The notes: generated from the letters alone by a model not told the origin. A stretch of 64,000 nucleotides of DNA from Oscillatoriophycideae cyanobacterium NC_groundwater_1537_Pr4_S-0.65um_50_18 (GCA_016208305.1 JACQYI010000009.1:186001-250000); one strand, 5' to 3'. Shown: positions 16,226-26,103, counted from the stretch's first letter. A program made the numbers and translations.

Positions 16226-16351
16226 GTTCAGACTCTCTCCAATTGATCTTGTGTTGTGAAGTGATCTCTGGCAGGGGTTTCAACAGTCGGCAGACTGTGA
16301 AAACAGCCAACAAAAAATTAGGGGTGCGTCGCGAAACAGCTAAGGCTGTGC

Positions 16352-16870
16352 TTAAGCAACAGCAGAAGCAGCTTTGTCGAAGTAGCTAGCAACTTCGCCC
16401 ATCAAGCTGGAGCAATCGCCACGGGTCACGCCTTCGGGGTTGCCTGCGATCGCCAGAGCTGCATCCTTCATTTTTTGAACGCCAACTGCCACAGAAGCAC
16501 CGGGGGTACCCAAAGCTAGGTAGGTTTCTTTCAAACCGTTGAGGCAGCGATCGTCGAGGATGCTTGCATCTCCAGCGAAGATTGCATAGGTGATGTAGCG
16601 CAAGATGATTTCCATGTCGCGCAAGCAAGCTGCCATACGACGGCTGGTGTAAGCGTTGCCGCCGGGAGAGATGAGCTGAGGCTGTTCTGCAAACAGAGCA
16701 CGAGCAGCATTTGCCACAATCGTCGATGAATTGCTGGTGATGCGGTTGACGGTATCCATGCGCTTGTTGCCTTCAGCAACCATGGCGCTCAGAGCGTCAA
16801 GTTGAGATGCGCTGAGGTACTCACCCCGTGCATCAGCCTGAGAAACCACCTTTGCAAATGCGTCCAACAT
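16352..16870 (-). CDS. cpcB: C-phycocyanin beta subunit
   Basis: The 172-residue protein has the two phycocyanin-beta bilin cysteines, Cys82 ([16 protein letters not shown]) and Cys153 (TRGDCSSLM), and Asn72 (PGGNAY), which is methylated in this family. The N-terminus [20 protein letters not shown] is typical. AGGAG lies 8 nt before the ATG. It is the first gene of the minus-strand cpcBA-EF block and is preceded by a 441-bp leader/promoter region. The usual rod-linker genes cpcC and cpcD do not follow. Confidence 0.97.
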   Translation of the reverse strand: MLDAFAKVVSQADARGEYLSASQLDALSAMVAEGNKRMDTVNRITSNSSTIVANAARALFAEQPQLISPGGNAYTSRRMAACLRDMEIILRYITYAIFAGDASILDDRCLNGLKETYLALGTPGASVAVGVQKMKDAALAIAGNPEGVTRGDCSSLMGEVASYFDKAASAVA

Positions 16871-17311
16871 AAACTAAATCTCCTAGTATGTCTAAATTGA
16901 GATGATTTCCTTTCTTCCAATGAGGAAGCTTGGAATATTTTACAATTCTTAAGCGATTTGAAGAGCCTGCCTCATCAGATGAACGGTCAACCCGCATCTG
17001 CTTTGTACAATGCTTCAACTCTTTTGTTTATACTATGTCGTTGGATCGTTATTTATTACAAATTGTCAAGGATGGTATCGTAAACCCCTAAACCGCTCAG
17101 ATTTGAAGGCTATTTAATTCCGGTGTCGTTTTGGCCTATCCCGCGCTATTCAGTAGATACAGCCCACATCAGAGAGTGAAAATAGCCTCGATCGAATCTC
17201 TTGGAATCTGAAGAAAAAATGATTGCGGAAGGTAACGGAATGTTAACAATCTGAGGATATCCGCCTGAGAATTTTCCCTAAAGCCATCGTTAAGTGAGCG
17301 TTAAGTGAGCC
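16871..17311 (-). promoter_or_regulatory. Upstream region of the cpc operon
   Basis: The 441 bp between the pebB stop and cpcB hold no gene. The part at 16880-17060 is AT-rich and includes a TTGACA-like hexamer and TATAAA-like boxes on the minus strand near 17030-17085, but their spacing is not canonical and I cannot place the start site. A long leader is usual for cpc operons. Confidence 0.4.
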
Positions 17312-18064
17312 TTAATAGCTAGCCGCAGAGGCCAGCCTTCTCTCCAAATCAAACAGAAAGCCGTGGATATACTCTTCTGTCCATTCAGTGCCGTAAAACC
17401 GGGTGAACATGCCCCTAGCTGGGTCTTTCTCGGCTCGGTAGCGAAGATAGCGAAGCTGCGCCTGCTCTATAGCGGCCAGCGCCTGAGTTTGGGTCACGGG
17501 TTCTGCCTGGTCAACAAAATTGAGGTAAGCCTGTAGATAATCTTTAAAGGCTGCAAAGACGTGAGTCTCTACTACCTCATCCTGCTGCGATCGCGTCCAG
17601 AGAAAGGCAGGTGAAAAGAAGGGGCGCGCCTCCTCTGGAAAATCGCCCCCCCAGGGCAGATGCTGCTGATGCGCCTCAAATAGGGGCAGGATGGGCTGCG
17701 TGTATTTCGCCTGATAGGCGGCATCATCCCGAAACAGCGGCTGCATATCCAGCGCAATTAAGTGTCCTCCTGGCAATGTCACCAAATCTGCGCCAAAAAA
17801 GGGCAAATCGTAGTTGAGGTGAGGAAAAATCACAAAGTTGAGCACCTGAAGCGAGCCGCCCCCCTGGACGTGAGCCGCGCGGATTTGTCGCAGCTTGGGG
17901 GTTTGGTAAGCGTAGCTAGTGGTCACAACTTCATCTTGATGCTTGCCCTTACCCACGATCGCCGATTTTGACTCAAATCCAGCCGGAATGGGGTAGGGCT
18001 GTAAGTCTGGACGCTCCTGCAAAAGGGCGATCGCGTAGTCGAGAAAGGGCTGATAGAGCGTCAT
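17312..18064 (-). CDS. pebB: Phycoerythrobilin:ferredoxin oxidoreductase PebB
   Basis: The 250-residue ferredoxin-dependent bilin reductase shows [30 protein letters not shown] (first 20 residues from HLNYDLPF onward carry the conserved Asp) and the C-terminal [19 protein letters not shown]. PebB reduces 15,16-dihydrobiliverdin, made by PebA, to phycoerythrobilin. The [11 protein letters not shown] motif separates it from PebA (LPLLGIDFLSF) and from PcyA. It follows pebA by 136 bp on the same strand and precedes cpcB. Its presence predicts that the organism makes a PEB-bearing biliprotein, though no phycoerythrin gene is in the window. Confidence 0.92.
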   Translation of the reverse strand: MTLYQPFLDYAIALLQERPDLQPYPIPAGFESKSAIVGKGKHQDEVVTTSYAYQTPKLRQIRAAHVQGGGSLQVLNFVIFPHLNYDLPFFGADLVTLPGGHLIALDMQPLFRDDAAYQAKYTQPILPLFEAHQQHLPWGGDFPEEARPFFSPAFLWTRSQQDEVVETHVFAAFKDYLQAYLNFVDQAEPVTQTQALAAIEQAQLRYLRYRAEKDPARGMFTRFYGTEWTEEYIHGFLFDLERRLASAASY

Positions 18065-18200
18065 GGCAATTAAATGGCAATTAAGATGAGAGGTCTAGTT
18101 AAGCTGGCTGAGTTCAAGGCGTTAAGGTTCAGATTTTTCGGGCATTGCTCAAAAACCTAAACATTTAACGCCTGGGTTAGATAACGCCTAGATTAGATGT

Positions 18201-18929
18201 CTAGAGGGAGGCAGTCGCTAAGGGCAAAGCATCTTCAAACAAAAATCCATGCAGGAAACGCTCCGACCATTCATGCCCAAAATAGCTGCTAAACAAGCCT
18301 GATGCTGGGTCGCGTTCGGCGCTGTATTGGTCATAATCCTTTTGGGCTTTGACGATGCGCTGAATATCTGCGGCACGGGTCAAAGGTTCGGCATCTGCCA
18401 ACATTTGCCAGTAGAGATTTAAATAGTCTTTGAAGGCATCAAATACTCTCGTTTTTACCGTTTCAGCATCGGTTTTGGCGAACAGCAGGTATTTAGAGAA
18501 GTACTGATTGGCATCGTAAAACTTCATCTCTAGGTCTTGCACCAAGTCTGGATACTGCTCATGCAGGGCTTTTAACGGGTGAATGTATTTCTCAAGATAG
18601 GCTTCGTCTTGAAACAAAGGCTGAAAATCCATCACGATTAGGTTTTTGACCTGCCCAAACGATAGGAAATCAATTCCTAGCAAAGGCAAATCGTAGTGGC
18701 AGCCCGGATAAATCACACTATTAAAGATCTGGGCACTGGCTCCCGCATCAATATAGGTATACCGAATCTTCCGAAACTCCGGGCATTGATAGCACCAGCT
18801 CTGGATGGTAGCGGGATTTCTGCCGCGATCGCTCACTTGATACTCTAGCCCTGCTGGAATAGGGCGGCTCTGCAAATCAAACCGTTGAAACAGCGATTGT
18901 TCCAGATGCTCAAGGAAAGGTTTATACAT
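18201..18929 (-). CDS. pebA: 15,16-dihydrobiliverdin:ferredoxin oxidoreductase PebA
   Basis: The 242-residue member of the ferredoxin-dependent bilin reductase family contains YPGCHYDLPLLGIDFLSFG with its conserved Asp, MDFQPLFQD, and a C-terminal YFGHEWSERFLHGFLFED. PebA carries out the first two-electron reduction of biliverdin IXalpha at the 15,16 bond. It is upstream of pebB in a two-gene unit. The start ATG at 18929 gives the usual N-terminus MYKPFLEHLE. The divergent kinase gene at 19170 shares the 240-bp intergenic region. Confidence 0.93.
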   Translation of the reverse strand: MYKPFLEHLEQSLFQRFDLQSRPIPAGLEYQVSDRGRNPATIQSWCYQCPEFRKIRYTYIDAGASAQIFNSVIYPGCHYDLPLLGIDFLSFGQVKNLIVMDFQPLFQDEAYLEKYIHPLKALHEQYPDLVQDLEMKFYDANQYFSKYLLFAKTDAETVKTRVFDAFKDYLNLYWQMLADAEPLTRAADIQRIVKAQKDYDQYSAERDPASGLFSSYFGHEWSERFLHGFLFEDALPLATASL

Positions 18930-19169
18930 GGATGAGTAAACTTGTATGCCTTAGAACCTATGAGAATAGGAGATTGCCCAACTCCCTGTCCTGAATCAAT
19001 CAGACTAAGTAACGATTTTTAACGTATGTATTTGGATGCACAGGAGCGAAGGGGCAAAAGGGTAGATGGGTAGGGGAATGCGTATATCTACCCTTCACCT
19101 GACAACCCAACCCCCTAATCTATTCCAGTGTTTATCATGGATCGTATGTTTCTTTGTTGAGGCCGATGC

Positions 19170-22007
19170 ATGAGTCAAATCCATAAGCTTGATACGGTCT
19201 ACTCAGAGACACAGATCTGCTTAGAAGTTTGCCCCCCAGGAGAAACAGATCCGCCCGATCAAGCCGCTATGGAAGCCTATAAACTTCATTCCTCCGGTGA
19301 TTTTCTCAGCCTGAACGAACAAAAGTTTTTCAAGATTTTTCAAGAGTCCTCTCATCTCACAGCCCTGCTGGATGCGTTTGGCACCGTTTTGGCGGGCAAC
19401 CAGGCGCTGTCAAAATTTGCCAATGTGGCGATCGCGGAGCTGATCGGACAGCCGTTTTGGCAGATCTGTGACAGATCTACTCAGCCTGAAACTCAAGCCC
19501 ATCTCCAGCAGGCGATCGCCCAAGCGGCAAGCGGTCAAGCCCTGTCGTGTGAAATTGAGCTAGACTCCGGCCTCATTACCCTTGACCTGTCCCTCAAACC
19601 CATCTGCAACGATGAGGGCATTGTGCTGTGGTTGCTGGCAGAGGGTCGAGATATTACCCCCCGCAAGCAGGCCGAAGCGGAAATTTGGCGGCTCAATCAA
19701 GAGCTAGAGCAACGGGTCAATCGGCGGACGGCTCAGCTGGAAGCCTCCAGAGCCGAAATTCAGCTTTACGCAGACATTGTTCAAAGCATGCAAGTGGGGG
19801 TAAATGTTTGGCGTCTGACCGATCGCAGTGATGATTATTCGCTAGAGCTAGTCACCTCTAATCCTCTAGCTGAGCAGATGTCAAACCACTCGACGGCGTC
19901 GCTAGTCGGCAAGCGGATTGCAGACTGTTTTCCTGCGGTTCCTCCAGAAGATGTCAGGCTGATTGCAAGAGTGGCGCGATCGGGCATTGCAGAAGCCAAG
20001 CCAGAAACTGAATATAGCGATGATTACAGCAGCGGCCTCTATAGCTGCAAAGTCTTCCCGCTGCCCGATCAATGTGCCGGAGTGGCATTTGAAAATATTA
20101 TGGAACGCAAAAAAACCGAGCAAGCGCTATTAGAAAGTGAGCGACTCTTCGCTACTTTAGCCCAGCGCTCTCCGGTAGGCATCTTCCGCACGGACGCTAC
20201 TGGAAAATGCCTCTATGTCAATCAGCGCTGGCGTGAAATTGCGGGATATTTGACAGGCGATATTGAGGGCGATACTTGGGCCAATGCGCTGCACCCTGAC
20301 GATCGCGAACGGGTCATGTGGGAGTCGCAGGAGGCCATGCAGGCAAAACAGGCACTCTACACCGAATGCCGCTTTCGGCATCCCGATGGCCGAATTGCCT
20401 GGGTCATTGGTCAAGCTTTTCCGGAAACCCTGGAAGACGGCAGCGTCATCGGCTATGTGGGCACCATTACCGACATTACCGATCGCAAATGTGCTGAGCA
20501 AGCGCTCCGCGAAAGCGAAAATCGCTATGCCAATCTAGCGCGCATGTCTCCGGTGGGCATTTTCAAGACCGATCGCCAAGGGAGCTACCTCTATGCCAAT
20601 GAGCGCTGGACAGAAATTGCTGGATTAACGGCTGAAGAAGCACGCGGCAGCGGCTGGCGACGATCGATTCACCCAGACGATCGGCAGTGGCTGGTCAAGG
20701 GCTGGTATGACTGCGTTATCGCTCGGTTGCCGTTTCAGGCCGAGGTGCGATTTCAGCGACCCGACGGCTGCGTGACCTGGGTGGTCTGTCAGGCTGTACC
20801 CGAAATGCTCGATAACGACGAAGTGATTGGTTACATCGGCACCATTACCGACATTACCGATCGTAAACAAGCCGAAGAAGCGCTCCGAGAGAGCGAACGC
20901 CGCTATGCTACTCTGGCGCAAACTTTGCCCGTGGGCATTTTTCGGGCTGATCTAGACGGCAAAGCCACCTACCTGAACGATCGCTGGGCAGAAATTGCAG
21001 GGCTGAGTGCAGAAGAAGGGCTGGGAGATGGCTGGCGGCAATCGATTCATCCAGACGATCGGCAGCAAATGATCGAAACTTGGCTGGCAGCCGTACAGAC
21101 GCGATCGCCCTACCAAGCAGACTATCGCTACCAGCGACCCGACGGTGTGGTCACTTGGGTGGTTTGCCAAGCCTTGCCCGAAACCCTAGATAACGGCCAG
21201 ATGATTGGCTACTTGGGCAGCATTACGGATATTACCGATCGCAAGCTGGCTGCAATGCATCTGCAAGAGCGGGCTGACGAACTTTCCCAGGTTAATCGGC
21301 TGTTAACCAAAACTACGACGCTGCTCGAAGAACGCAACCGCGAACTCGACCAGTTTGCCTATGTTACCTCTCATGACCTTAAGGCTCCCTTGCGGGCGAT
21401 CGCCAATCTCTCAGAATGGATCGAGGAAGACCTGGGCGACAAGCTCCCCGATGACAGCCAGCGTCAGATGCAATTGCTGCGGGGTCGGGTTCACCGCATG
21501 GAGTCTTTAATTAACGGACTGCTGCAATACTCACGGGTTGGGCGTACTCAGGTTGTTGCCGAAACCTTATCGGTAAAAACTCTGCTGCATGAAGTGGTTG
21601 ATTCTCTGGCACCGCCCTCAGGGTTTACCATTCATGTGGGGGATGATATGCCAACTTTAAAAACCAAGCCCCTCCTTTTGAGGCAGGTTTTTTCTAACTT
21701 AATTAGCAATGCTATTAAGCACCACCCTCGCAATGATGGGATGGTCAGGGTTTCCGTAGAAGACATCGGCTCAATGTATGAATTTACGGTGACTGATGAT
21801 GGTCGCGGCATTGCTCCTGAACATCATGAGAAGATTTTTGCGATCTTCCAGACCCTAGAGTCTCGTGACACAAAGGAGAGTACAGGGATTGGATTATCGA
21901 TCGTCAAGAAGATTGTGGAAACCGAAGGGGGAGTCATTCGAGTAGAGTCTAAGTTGGGTGAGGGAACCACGTTCCGATTCACTTGGCCTAAGTCTCCTAA
22001 AGTGTGA
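19170..22007 (+). CDS. Multi-PAS sensor histidine kinase with triplicated PAS units
   Basis: The 945-residue soluble kinase has a first PAS (about 50-170), a short coiled coil (about 170-195), a second PAS-like domain (about 200-315), and three consecutive, strikingly similar PAS/PAC units of about 128 residues (about 320-715). Each runs from SERLFATLAQ-type starts through SIHPDDR and ends in GTITDITDRK. A coiled coil then leads to a phytochrome-type HisKA with His735 (SHDLKAPLRAI) and an HATPase_c (LISNAIKHH, DDGRGIAP, GIGLSIVKK). No GAF or heme-binding motif is evident. It is divergent from pebA and followed by a second kinase with an almost identical catalytic core, so the two may respond to different inputs and share targets. 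Confidence 0.88.
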   Translation: MSQIHKLDTVYSETQICLEVCPPGETDPPDQAAMEAYKLHSSGDFLSLNEQKFFKIFQESSHLTALLDAFGTVLAGNQALSKFANVAIAELIGQPFWQICDRSTQPETQAHLQQAIAQAASGQALSCEIELDSGLITLDLSLKPICNDEGIVLWLLAEGRDITPRKQAEAEIWRLNQELEQRVNRRTAQLEASRAEIQLYADIVQSMQVGVNVWRLTDRSDDYSLELVTSNPLAEQMSNHSTASLVGKRIADCFPAVPPEDVRLIARVARSGIAEAKPETEYSDDYSSGLYSCKVFPLPDQCAGVAFENIMERKKTEQALLESERLFATLAQRSPVGIFRTDATGKCLYVNQRWREIAGYLTGDIEGDTWANALHPDDRERVMWESQEAMQAKQALYTECRFRHPDGRIAWVIGQAFPETLEDGSVIGYVGTITDITDRKCAEQALRESENRYANLARMSPVGIFKTDRQGSYLYANERWTEIAGLTAEEARGSGWRRSIHPDDRQWLVKGWYDCVIARLPFQAEVRFQRPDGCVTWVVCQAVPEMLDNDEVIGYIGTITDITDRKQAEEALRESERRYATLAQTLPVGIFRADLDGKATYLNDRWAEIAGLSAEEGLGDGWRQSIHPDDRQQMIETWLAAVQTRSPYQADYRYQRPDGVVTWVVCQALPETLDNGQMIGYLGSITDITDRKLAAMHLQERADELSQVNRLLTKTTTLLEERNRELDQFAYVTSHDLKAPLRAIANLSEWIEEDLGDKLPDDSQRQMQLLRGRVHRMESLINGLLQYSRVGRTQVVAETLSVKTLLHEVVDSLAPPSGFTIHVGDDMPTLKTKPLLLRQVFSNLISNAIKHHPRNDGMVRVSVEDIGSMYEFTVTDDGRGIAPEHHEKIFAIFQTLESRDTKESTGIGLSIVKKIVETEGGVIRVESKLGEGTTFRFTWPKSPKV

Positions 22008-22251
22008 CAGAGACGCTCTTGAAGCTGAACCTTTCAGTCAAAGAATTCAACAATCTAATACATATACATAATGTCTCAATAACAGAGAAGTGCAGAAAAT
22101 AGGGAAGCTTAAAGGCAGCATTGCAAATTTGCTGATTCGAGAGATTTTCTCCGCCTCTCCTAGAGGTGACTTACAAGGGTTGAAGTATAAACATTAGAGG
22201 TAGGCAAGAGCGAGCTAGTTTTTCTGGCTAGCGATTGTACTAAGGATAGGC

Positions 22252-24096
22252 ATGAAAGTATTACCTGGGAGGAAGTTAAACAATTTATGGGTTAGGCTGC
22301 CTGCCCGTCGGCGCGGCGCGGTGGTCATTGCCATTCCAGCCATTTGCATTGTGGTGACTCTGGCCAGTTGGATCTGGTCACGAGATAGCACGCTCAATGT
22401 TCAAGCGGAGGCTGACTCTACCGAAGATGTGATTCTTGAAAGCAATGCCCTGTTACTAGAGATGCTGAACGCTGAAACAGGGGCAAGGGGCTACGCTGTT
22501 GCCAAAAACGAGGTCTTCTTAGAACCCTTTGGTCGTGCTGTGAAGCAGGTGCCGATAGAACTGCAAAGACTAGACCGATTGCTAGAGGATGACTCTTCTG
22601 AGCAGAGCCAGCGATTGCAAAAGATTAGTCAGCTAGCGCAACAGCGGCTGGCTTTGCTCACAGAAATGGTAAATATGATCCGATCGCAATCTCCGGCTCA
22701 GGCAACGTCAGACTCTGCTCGCGTAAAAGAGCTGCTGTTTGAGGGCAAGGTGGCAATGGATGAGCTACGGCTTGCCATTAGCGAGTTTCAGACCCAAGAG
22801 TGGCAACTCCTCAACGCCTACACGCTGCGAAGAAATAGCGTTCAAGAAGCGACCAATACCTTGCTATGGTCTGCGGTATTGGTGAGCGTGCTGGGCACCT
22901 GGTCTGCGATGTATTTATTTGGCAACCTTGACCATGAGCTAAGTACCAGAGAGCGTCTGCTGCGGGAAAGCCGATCGATGCTTCAGGCGATCGCCAACCA
23001 TGTGGTAGATGGCGTCATTATATTGGACGAGGATCGCCAAATTGAGCTGTTTAACCCAACGGCCTCCAAGATGTTTGGCTATGAGATCTTGGAAGTGAAA
23101 TACAAGTCGTTGGACATGCTGTTTTCCGATCCGGTTCTTAAGACCTATGAGGAAGATCGCAAAGGCAGATTTGTGGGTAGCCAGCAGTGGAAAACAATGG
23201 GCTTGCGTAAAGTCGGGTCGCCCTTTCCAGTCGAAATTTCCATCAGTGATCTTCAGGTGGAAGATCGTCTAATTGTTATTATTCGGGATATTTCTATGGC
23301 AGAAGATGCCCAGGCAAAACTGAAGGCTCGCGCGGATGAGCTGGTGCGCCTGGCGGCCATTTTGGCTCAAACAAACTCTTCGCTAGAGGATCGCAACAAA
23401 GAACTAGAGCAGTTTGCCTATGTTGCCTCTCACGATCTTAAGGCTCCTTTGCGGGCGATCGCCAACCTTTCAGAATGGATTGAAGAAGACTTAGGGACGC
23501 AGATCCCCGAAGAAAATCGCTACCAGATGCAGCTCTTGCGGGGGCGCGTCATGCGGATGGAATCTCTGATCAACGGTCTGCTGGACTACTCTAGAGTCGG
23601 GCGCACCCAGACCCCCGTCGAGATGGTCAACGTCAACGACATGCTGGCAGATGTCTTAGATTCTCTCGATCCGCCCCAGTCTTTTACCGTCAAGATTCAG
23701 CCAGATATGCCTGTGTTCACCACAAAGCGAATCTTGCTGCGTCAGGTCTTTGCTAATTTGATCAGCAATGCTATTAAGCATCACGATCGCCCCGATGGCA
23801 CGATCGCCGTCTCCTACCAAGATCAAGGCGACTTTTACGAATTTGCCGTCTGCGACGATGGCGAAGGCATTGCCCCAGAATTTCATGAGCGGATTTTTGC
23901 CATCTTTCAAACTTTGGAAGCCCGCGACAGCCGAGAAAGTACCGGAATTGGTTTATCGATCGTTAAAAAAATTGTGGAGACGGAAGGCGGCAAAATTCGA
24001 GTGGAATCTCAGGAAGGAAAAGGCTCAACTTTTTACTTCACCTGGCTCAAGGAATCTCTGCGCGTCGCTAAAAGTTTTGAAGGGCAGTGGAGCTAG
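22252..24096 (+). CDS. CHASE3-PAS sensor histidine kinase
   Basis: This 614-residue membrane kinase has a first transmembrane helix (about 22-44, VVIAIPAICIVVTLASWIW) and an extracytoplasmic CHASE3 domain (about 50-195; LEMLNAETGARGYA is the CHASE3 signature). A second transmembrane helix (about 200-222), one PAS domain (about 240-355) and a HisKA/HATPase_c core with His394 (SHDLKAPLRAIANLSEWIEE) follow. The core matches that of the preceding kinase over long stretches (LRGRV.RMESLINGLL, RVGRTQ, LISNAIKHH), pointing to duplication with different sensor modules attached. Its last 29 bp overlap the end of the convergent cobL gene. Confidence 0.9.
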   Translation: MKVLPGRKLNNLWVRLPARRRGAVVIAIPAICIVVTLASWIWSRDSTLNVQAEADSTEDVILESNALLLEMLNAETGARGYAVAKNEVFLEPFGRAVKQVPIELQRLDRLLEDDSSEQSQRLQKISQLAQQRLALLTEMVNMIRSQSPAQATSDSARVKELLFEGKVAMDELRLAISEFQTQEWQLLNAYTLRRNSVQEATNTLLWSAVLVSVLGTWSAMYLFGNLDHELSTRERLLRESRSMLQAIANHVVDGVIILDEDRQIELFNPTASKMFGYEILEVKYKSLDMLFSDPVLKTYEEDRKGRFVGSQQWKTMGLRKVGSPFPVEISISDLQVEDRLIVIIRDISMAEDAQAKLKARADELVRLAAILAQTNSSLEDRNKELEQFAYVASHDLKAPLRAIANLSEWIEEDLGTQIPEENRYQMQLLRGRVMRMESLINGLLDYSRVGRTQTPVEMVNVNDMLADVLDSLDPPQSFTVKIQPDMPVFTTKRILLRQVFANLISNAIKHHDRPDGTIAVSYQDQGDFYEFAVCDDGEGIAPEFHERIFAIFQTLEARDSRESTGIGLSIVKKIVETEGGKIRVESQEGKGSTFYFTWLKESLRVAKSFEGQWS

Positions 24097-25339
24097 GCTC
24101 TGGTTTGATTGCCGTCCATTGGGTCACGGTGGCTAGCGATCGCCAGCCCAAAAACTTGCCGACGGGTTCGGCGCGCTGGATGCCGATGCGAATAAAGCTG
24201 CCCCCCACCTTCTCATACGCGGCAAATAATTTCTGCTCTCCTTCTAGTGTCACCACATTGGCAACCAAACGCCCGCCTGGTTTGAGCGCGCTCCAGCAAA
24301 CTTCTAGCAGTCCCTCTGACGTGATGCCTCCTCCGATAAAGATGGCATCGGGTGCGGGCAGATTTTGGAGAGCGGTCGGGGCGGTGCCCTGAATAATTTG
24401 CAGGGTAGGGGTGCCCAAGGCAGCGGCGTTGTCGGCAATGTACTGCGTCCTAGATTTTTCAATGGCGATCGCCCGACAGCGAGGATGGCTACGCATCCAC
24501 TCAATGCCGATAGAGCCGCAGCCTGCACCCACATCCCACAGCAGTTCTCCCGGCAAAGGAGCCAGAGCAGATAGCGTCACCGCCCGAATTTCTCGTTTGG
24601 TGAGCTGCCCATCGTGATGGTAGGCGGCATCGGGTAAACCTGGCGATCGGGATAGGGACTGGGGATTGGGAATACCGCTGGAGGCAATACTAGAGGCAAC
24701 ACTAGAGGCAATACATTCGATCGCGAGGGTGTTGAGATCAGCAATATCTTGATCTAACTTGCCCCAGGTGGCTGCTATCCCAGAAATCTGCCTTTCATGA
24801 ACGCCGCCCATGCGCTCTAATACTGTGATGCGGCTATCTCCCAAACCTTGCTGCGTCAGGATTTCGGCCACGATCGCCGGAGTCTGCCTCCCCTCACTTA
24901 AAACCAGCAGCTTGGCATTGGCGTAGAGAGAGGCGCGTAACAGATCGGGCGGACGGCTGCACAAGCTGAGGGTTTCTACCTCAGGCAGCGACCAGCCCAA
25001 GCGGGCACAGGCGAGGCTAAAGGCCGAAACAGAGGGAATGATGGTGATTTCAGCGATCGCCACCCGACGCGTGAGCAAAGCTCCAATGCCATAACACATC
25101 GGATCGCCACTGGCTAAAACGCAGATGCGCTGACCGCGCCGTCGCAGAATTTCATCCACAGAACTGCTAATAGGCGAAACCCAGCTCAGGCGAGGGCGAT
25201 CGTCGGGTGGCAGCATCGCCAGATGGCGACCGCCCCCCACCAAAACCTCTGCGCCATCGACCAACGATCGAGCGATCGGGCTAAGTCCCGGCAATCCATC
25301 TTCGCCAATGCCGACGATCGACAACCATTTTTGCGTCAT
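24068..25339 (-). CDS. cobL: Precorrin-6B C5,15-methyltransferase (decarboxylating)
   Basis: This is a fusion of a CbiE-like tetrapyrrole methylase (about residues 1-210; MTQKWLSIVGIGEDGLPGLS, CVLASGDPMCYGIG) and a CbiT-like methyltransferase/decarboxylase (about 240-420; LLWDVGAGCGSIGIEWMRSH as SAM site). In vitamin B12 synthesis it methylates C5 and C15 of precorrin-6B and removes the C12 acetate carboxyl. A Ser/Ala-rich linker (ECIASSVASSIASSGIPNP) joins the halves. I chose the ATG at 25339 since it gives the family N-terminus; the frame continues 35 codons upstream to 25444. The 3' end overlaps the convergent kinase gene. Confidence 0.88.
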   Translation of the reverse strand: MTQKWLSIVGIGEDGLPGLSPIARSLVDGAEVLVGGGRHLAMLPPDDRPRLSWVSPISSSVDEILRRRGQRICVLASGDPMCYGIGALLTRRVAIAEITIIPSVSAFSLACARLGWSLPEVETLSLCSRPPDLLRASLYANAKLLVLSEGRQTPAIVAEILTQQGLGDSRITVLERMGGVHERQISGIAATWGKLDQDIADLNTLAIECIASSVASSIASSGIPNPQSLSRSPGLPDAAYHHDGQLTKREIRAVTLSALAPLPGELLWDVGAGCGSIGIEWMRSHPRCRAIAIEKSRTQYIADNAAALGTPTLQIIQGTAPTALQNLPAPDAIFIGGGITSEGLLEVCWSALKPGGRLVANVVTLEGEQKLFAAYEKVGGSFIRIGIQRAEPVGKFLGWRSLATVTQWTAIKPEPSSTALQNF

Positions 25340-25479
25340 CTCCAAGACATCTCCAAAAACCAATAGTGTATTTTGAGGTCGGGCACAGGCCAAGCTCGTG
25401 TTATCCCAAACATCCTCAGTCAAGTGGCTATGGCTAAAAACCAATCCATAGATCCACAGGGCTTATTTTTGCCCGATCG

Positions 25480-26103
25480 CTAGCGAATCAGTTCCACAAA
25501 GCTAACGCTTGCAAATAAGAGGAAGAGTGCCCCGCCGATGCTGGTGAGCGTCCGTTCGGAGAGTTTGCCGCAAACATAACGACCGCACTGTACGGCGATC
25601 GCAGCACAAATAGCATGACCCAAAATAGCGCCTAGCGTCACCCCGACCGGGTTGTTCGCTGCTGCCAATGCAATAGTCGTAAACTGGGTGCGATCGCCCC
25701 ACTCGGCTAAAAATGTCATGCCAAACGCCTGTGCCAGAACTGTCCACTGGGTGCGCCGTTTCGATTTGGCCTCTAGCTGATTGATTTCCGCTTCGGTCTG
25801 TTTACATTCATCCATCGGGGTGTCTTTGGGTGACATTTGGCTGGCATCGTAGAGCAGCTTTAGCCCAAACCCTAAAAACAAAAGAATTTCTGCCCAAGCA
25901 ACATAATGTTCCGGCAGCAGGGAAGCCACTTGCCCCATGCCAACCGAGAGCACCGTCATGACAGCCAGGGCAGCGCTGGCTCCAGCAAAGACGACCCGAC
26001 GCGAGTGACGCATGGCAAGAATGGCGGCAATAAAAAAAGTTTTGTCGCCAATCTCAGAAACTGTGGTCAGCAAAAGCGCTGCGGTAAATGCCGTTAACAT
26101 CAT
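25480..26103 (-). CDS. mnx: GDT1/TMEM165-family manganese transporter
   Basis: The 207-residue membrane protein has two copies of the family motif ExGD(K/R)T: EIGDKT in the first helix and EWGDRT in the second half, each starting a three-helix bundle joined by a polar loop (KDTPMDECKQTEAEINQLEAKSKRR). Cyanobacterial UPF0016/GDT1 proteins such as Synechocystis Mnx move Mn2+ out of the cytoplasm to the thylakoid lumen or periplasm. The start is taken at the ATG-ATG pair (26103/26100) after GAGAGG rather than the TTG at 26115. A yybP-ykoY manganese riboswitch lies directly upstream, which agrees with the predicted substrate and makes the assignment strong. Confidence 0.92.
   Translation of the reverse strand: MMLTAFTAALLLTTVSEIGDKTFFIAAILAMRHSRRVVFAGASAALAVMTVLSVGMGQVASLLPEHYVAWAEILLFLGFGLKLLYDASQMSPKDTPMDECKQTEAEINQLEAKSKRRTQWTVLAQAFGMTFLAEWGDRTQFTTIALAAANNPVGVTLGAILGHAICAAIAVQCGRYVCGKLSERTLTSIGGALFLLFASVSFVELIR

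Noticed and set aside
15737-16870. Phycoerythrin or phycoerythrocyanin genes
   Set aside because: PebAB nearby invites that reading, but the residues ([29 protein letters not shown]) are those of phycocyanin, and CpeB-type inserts are absent.
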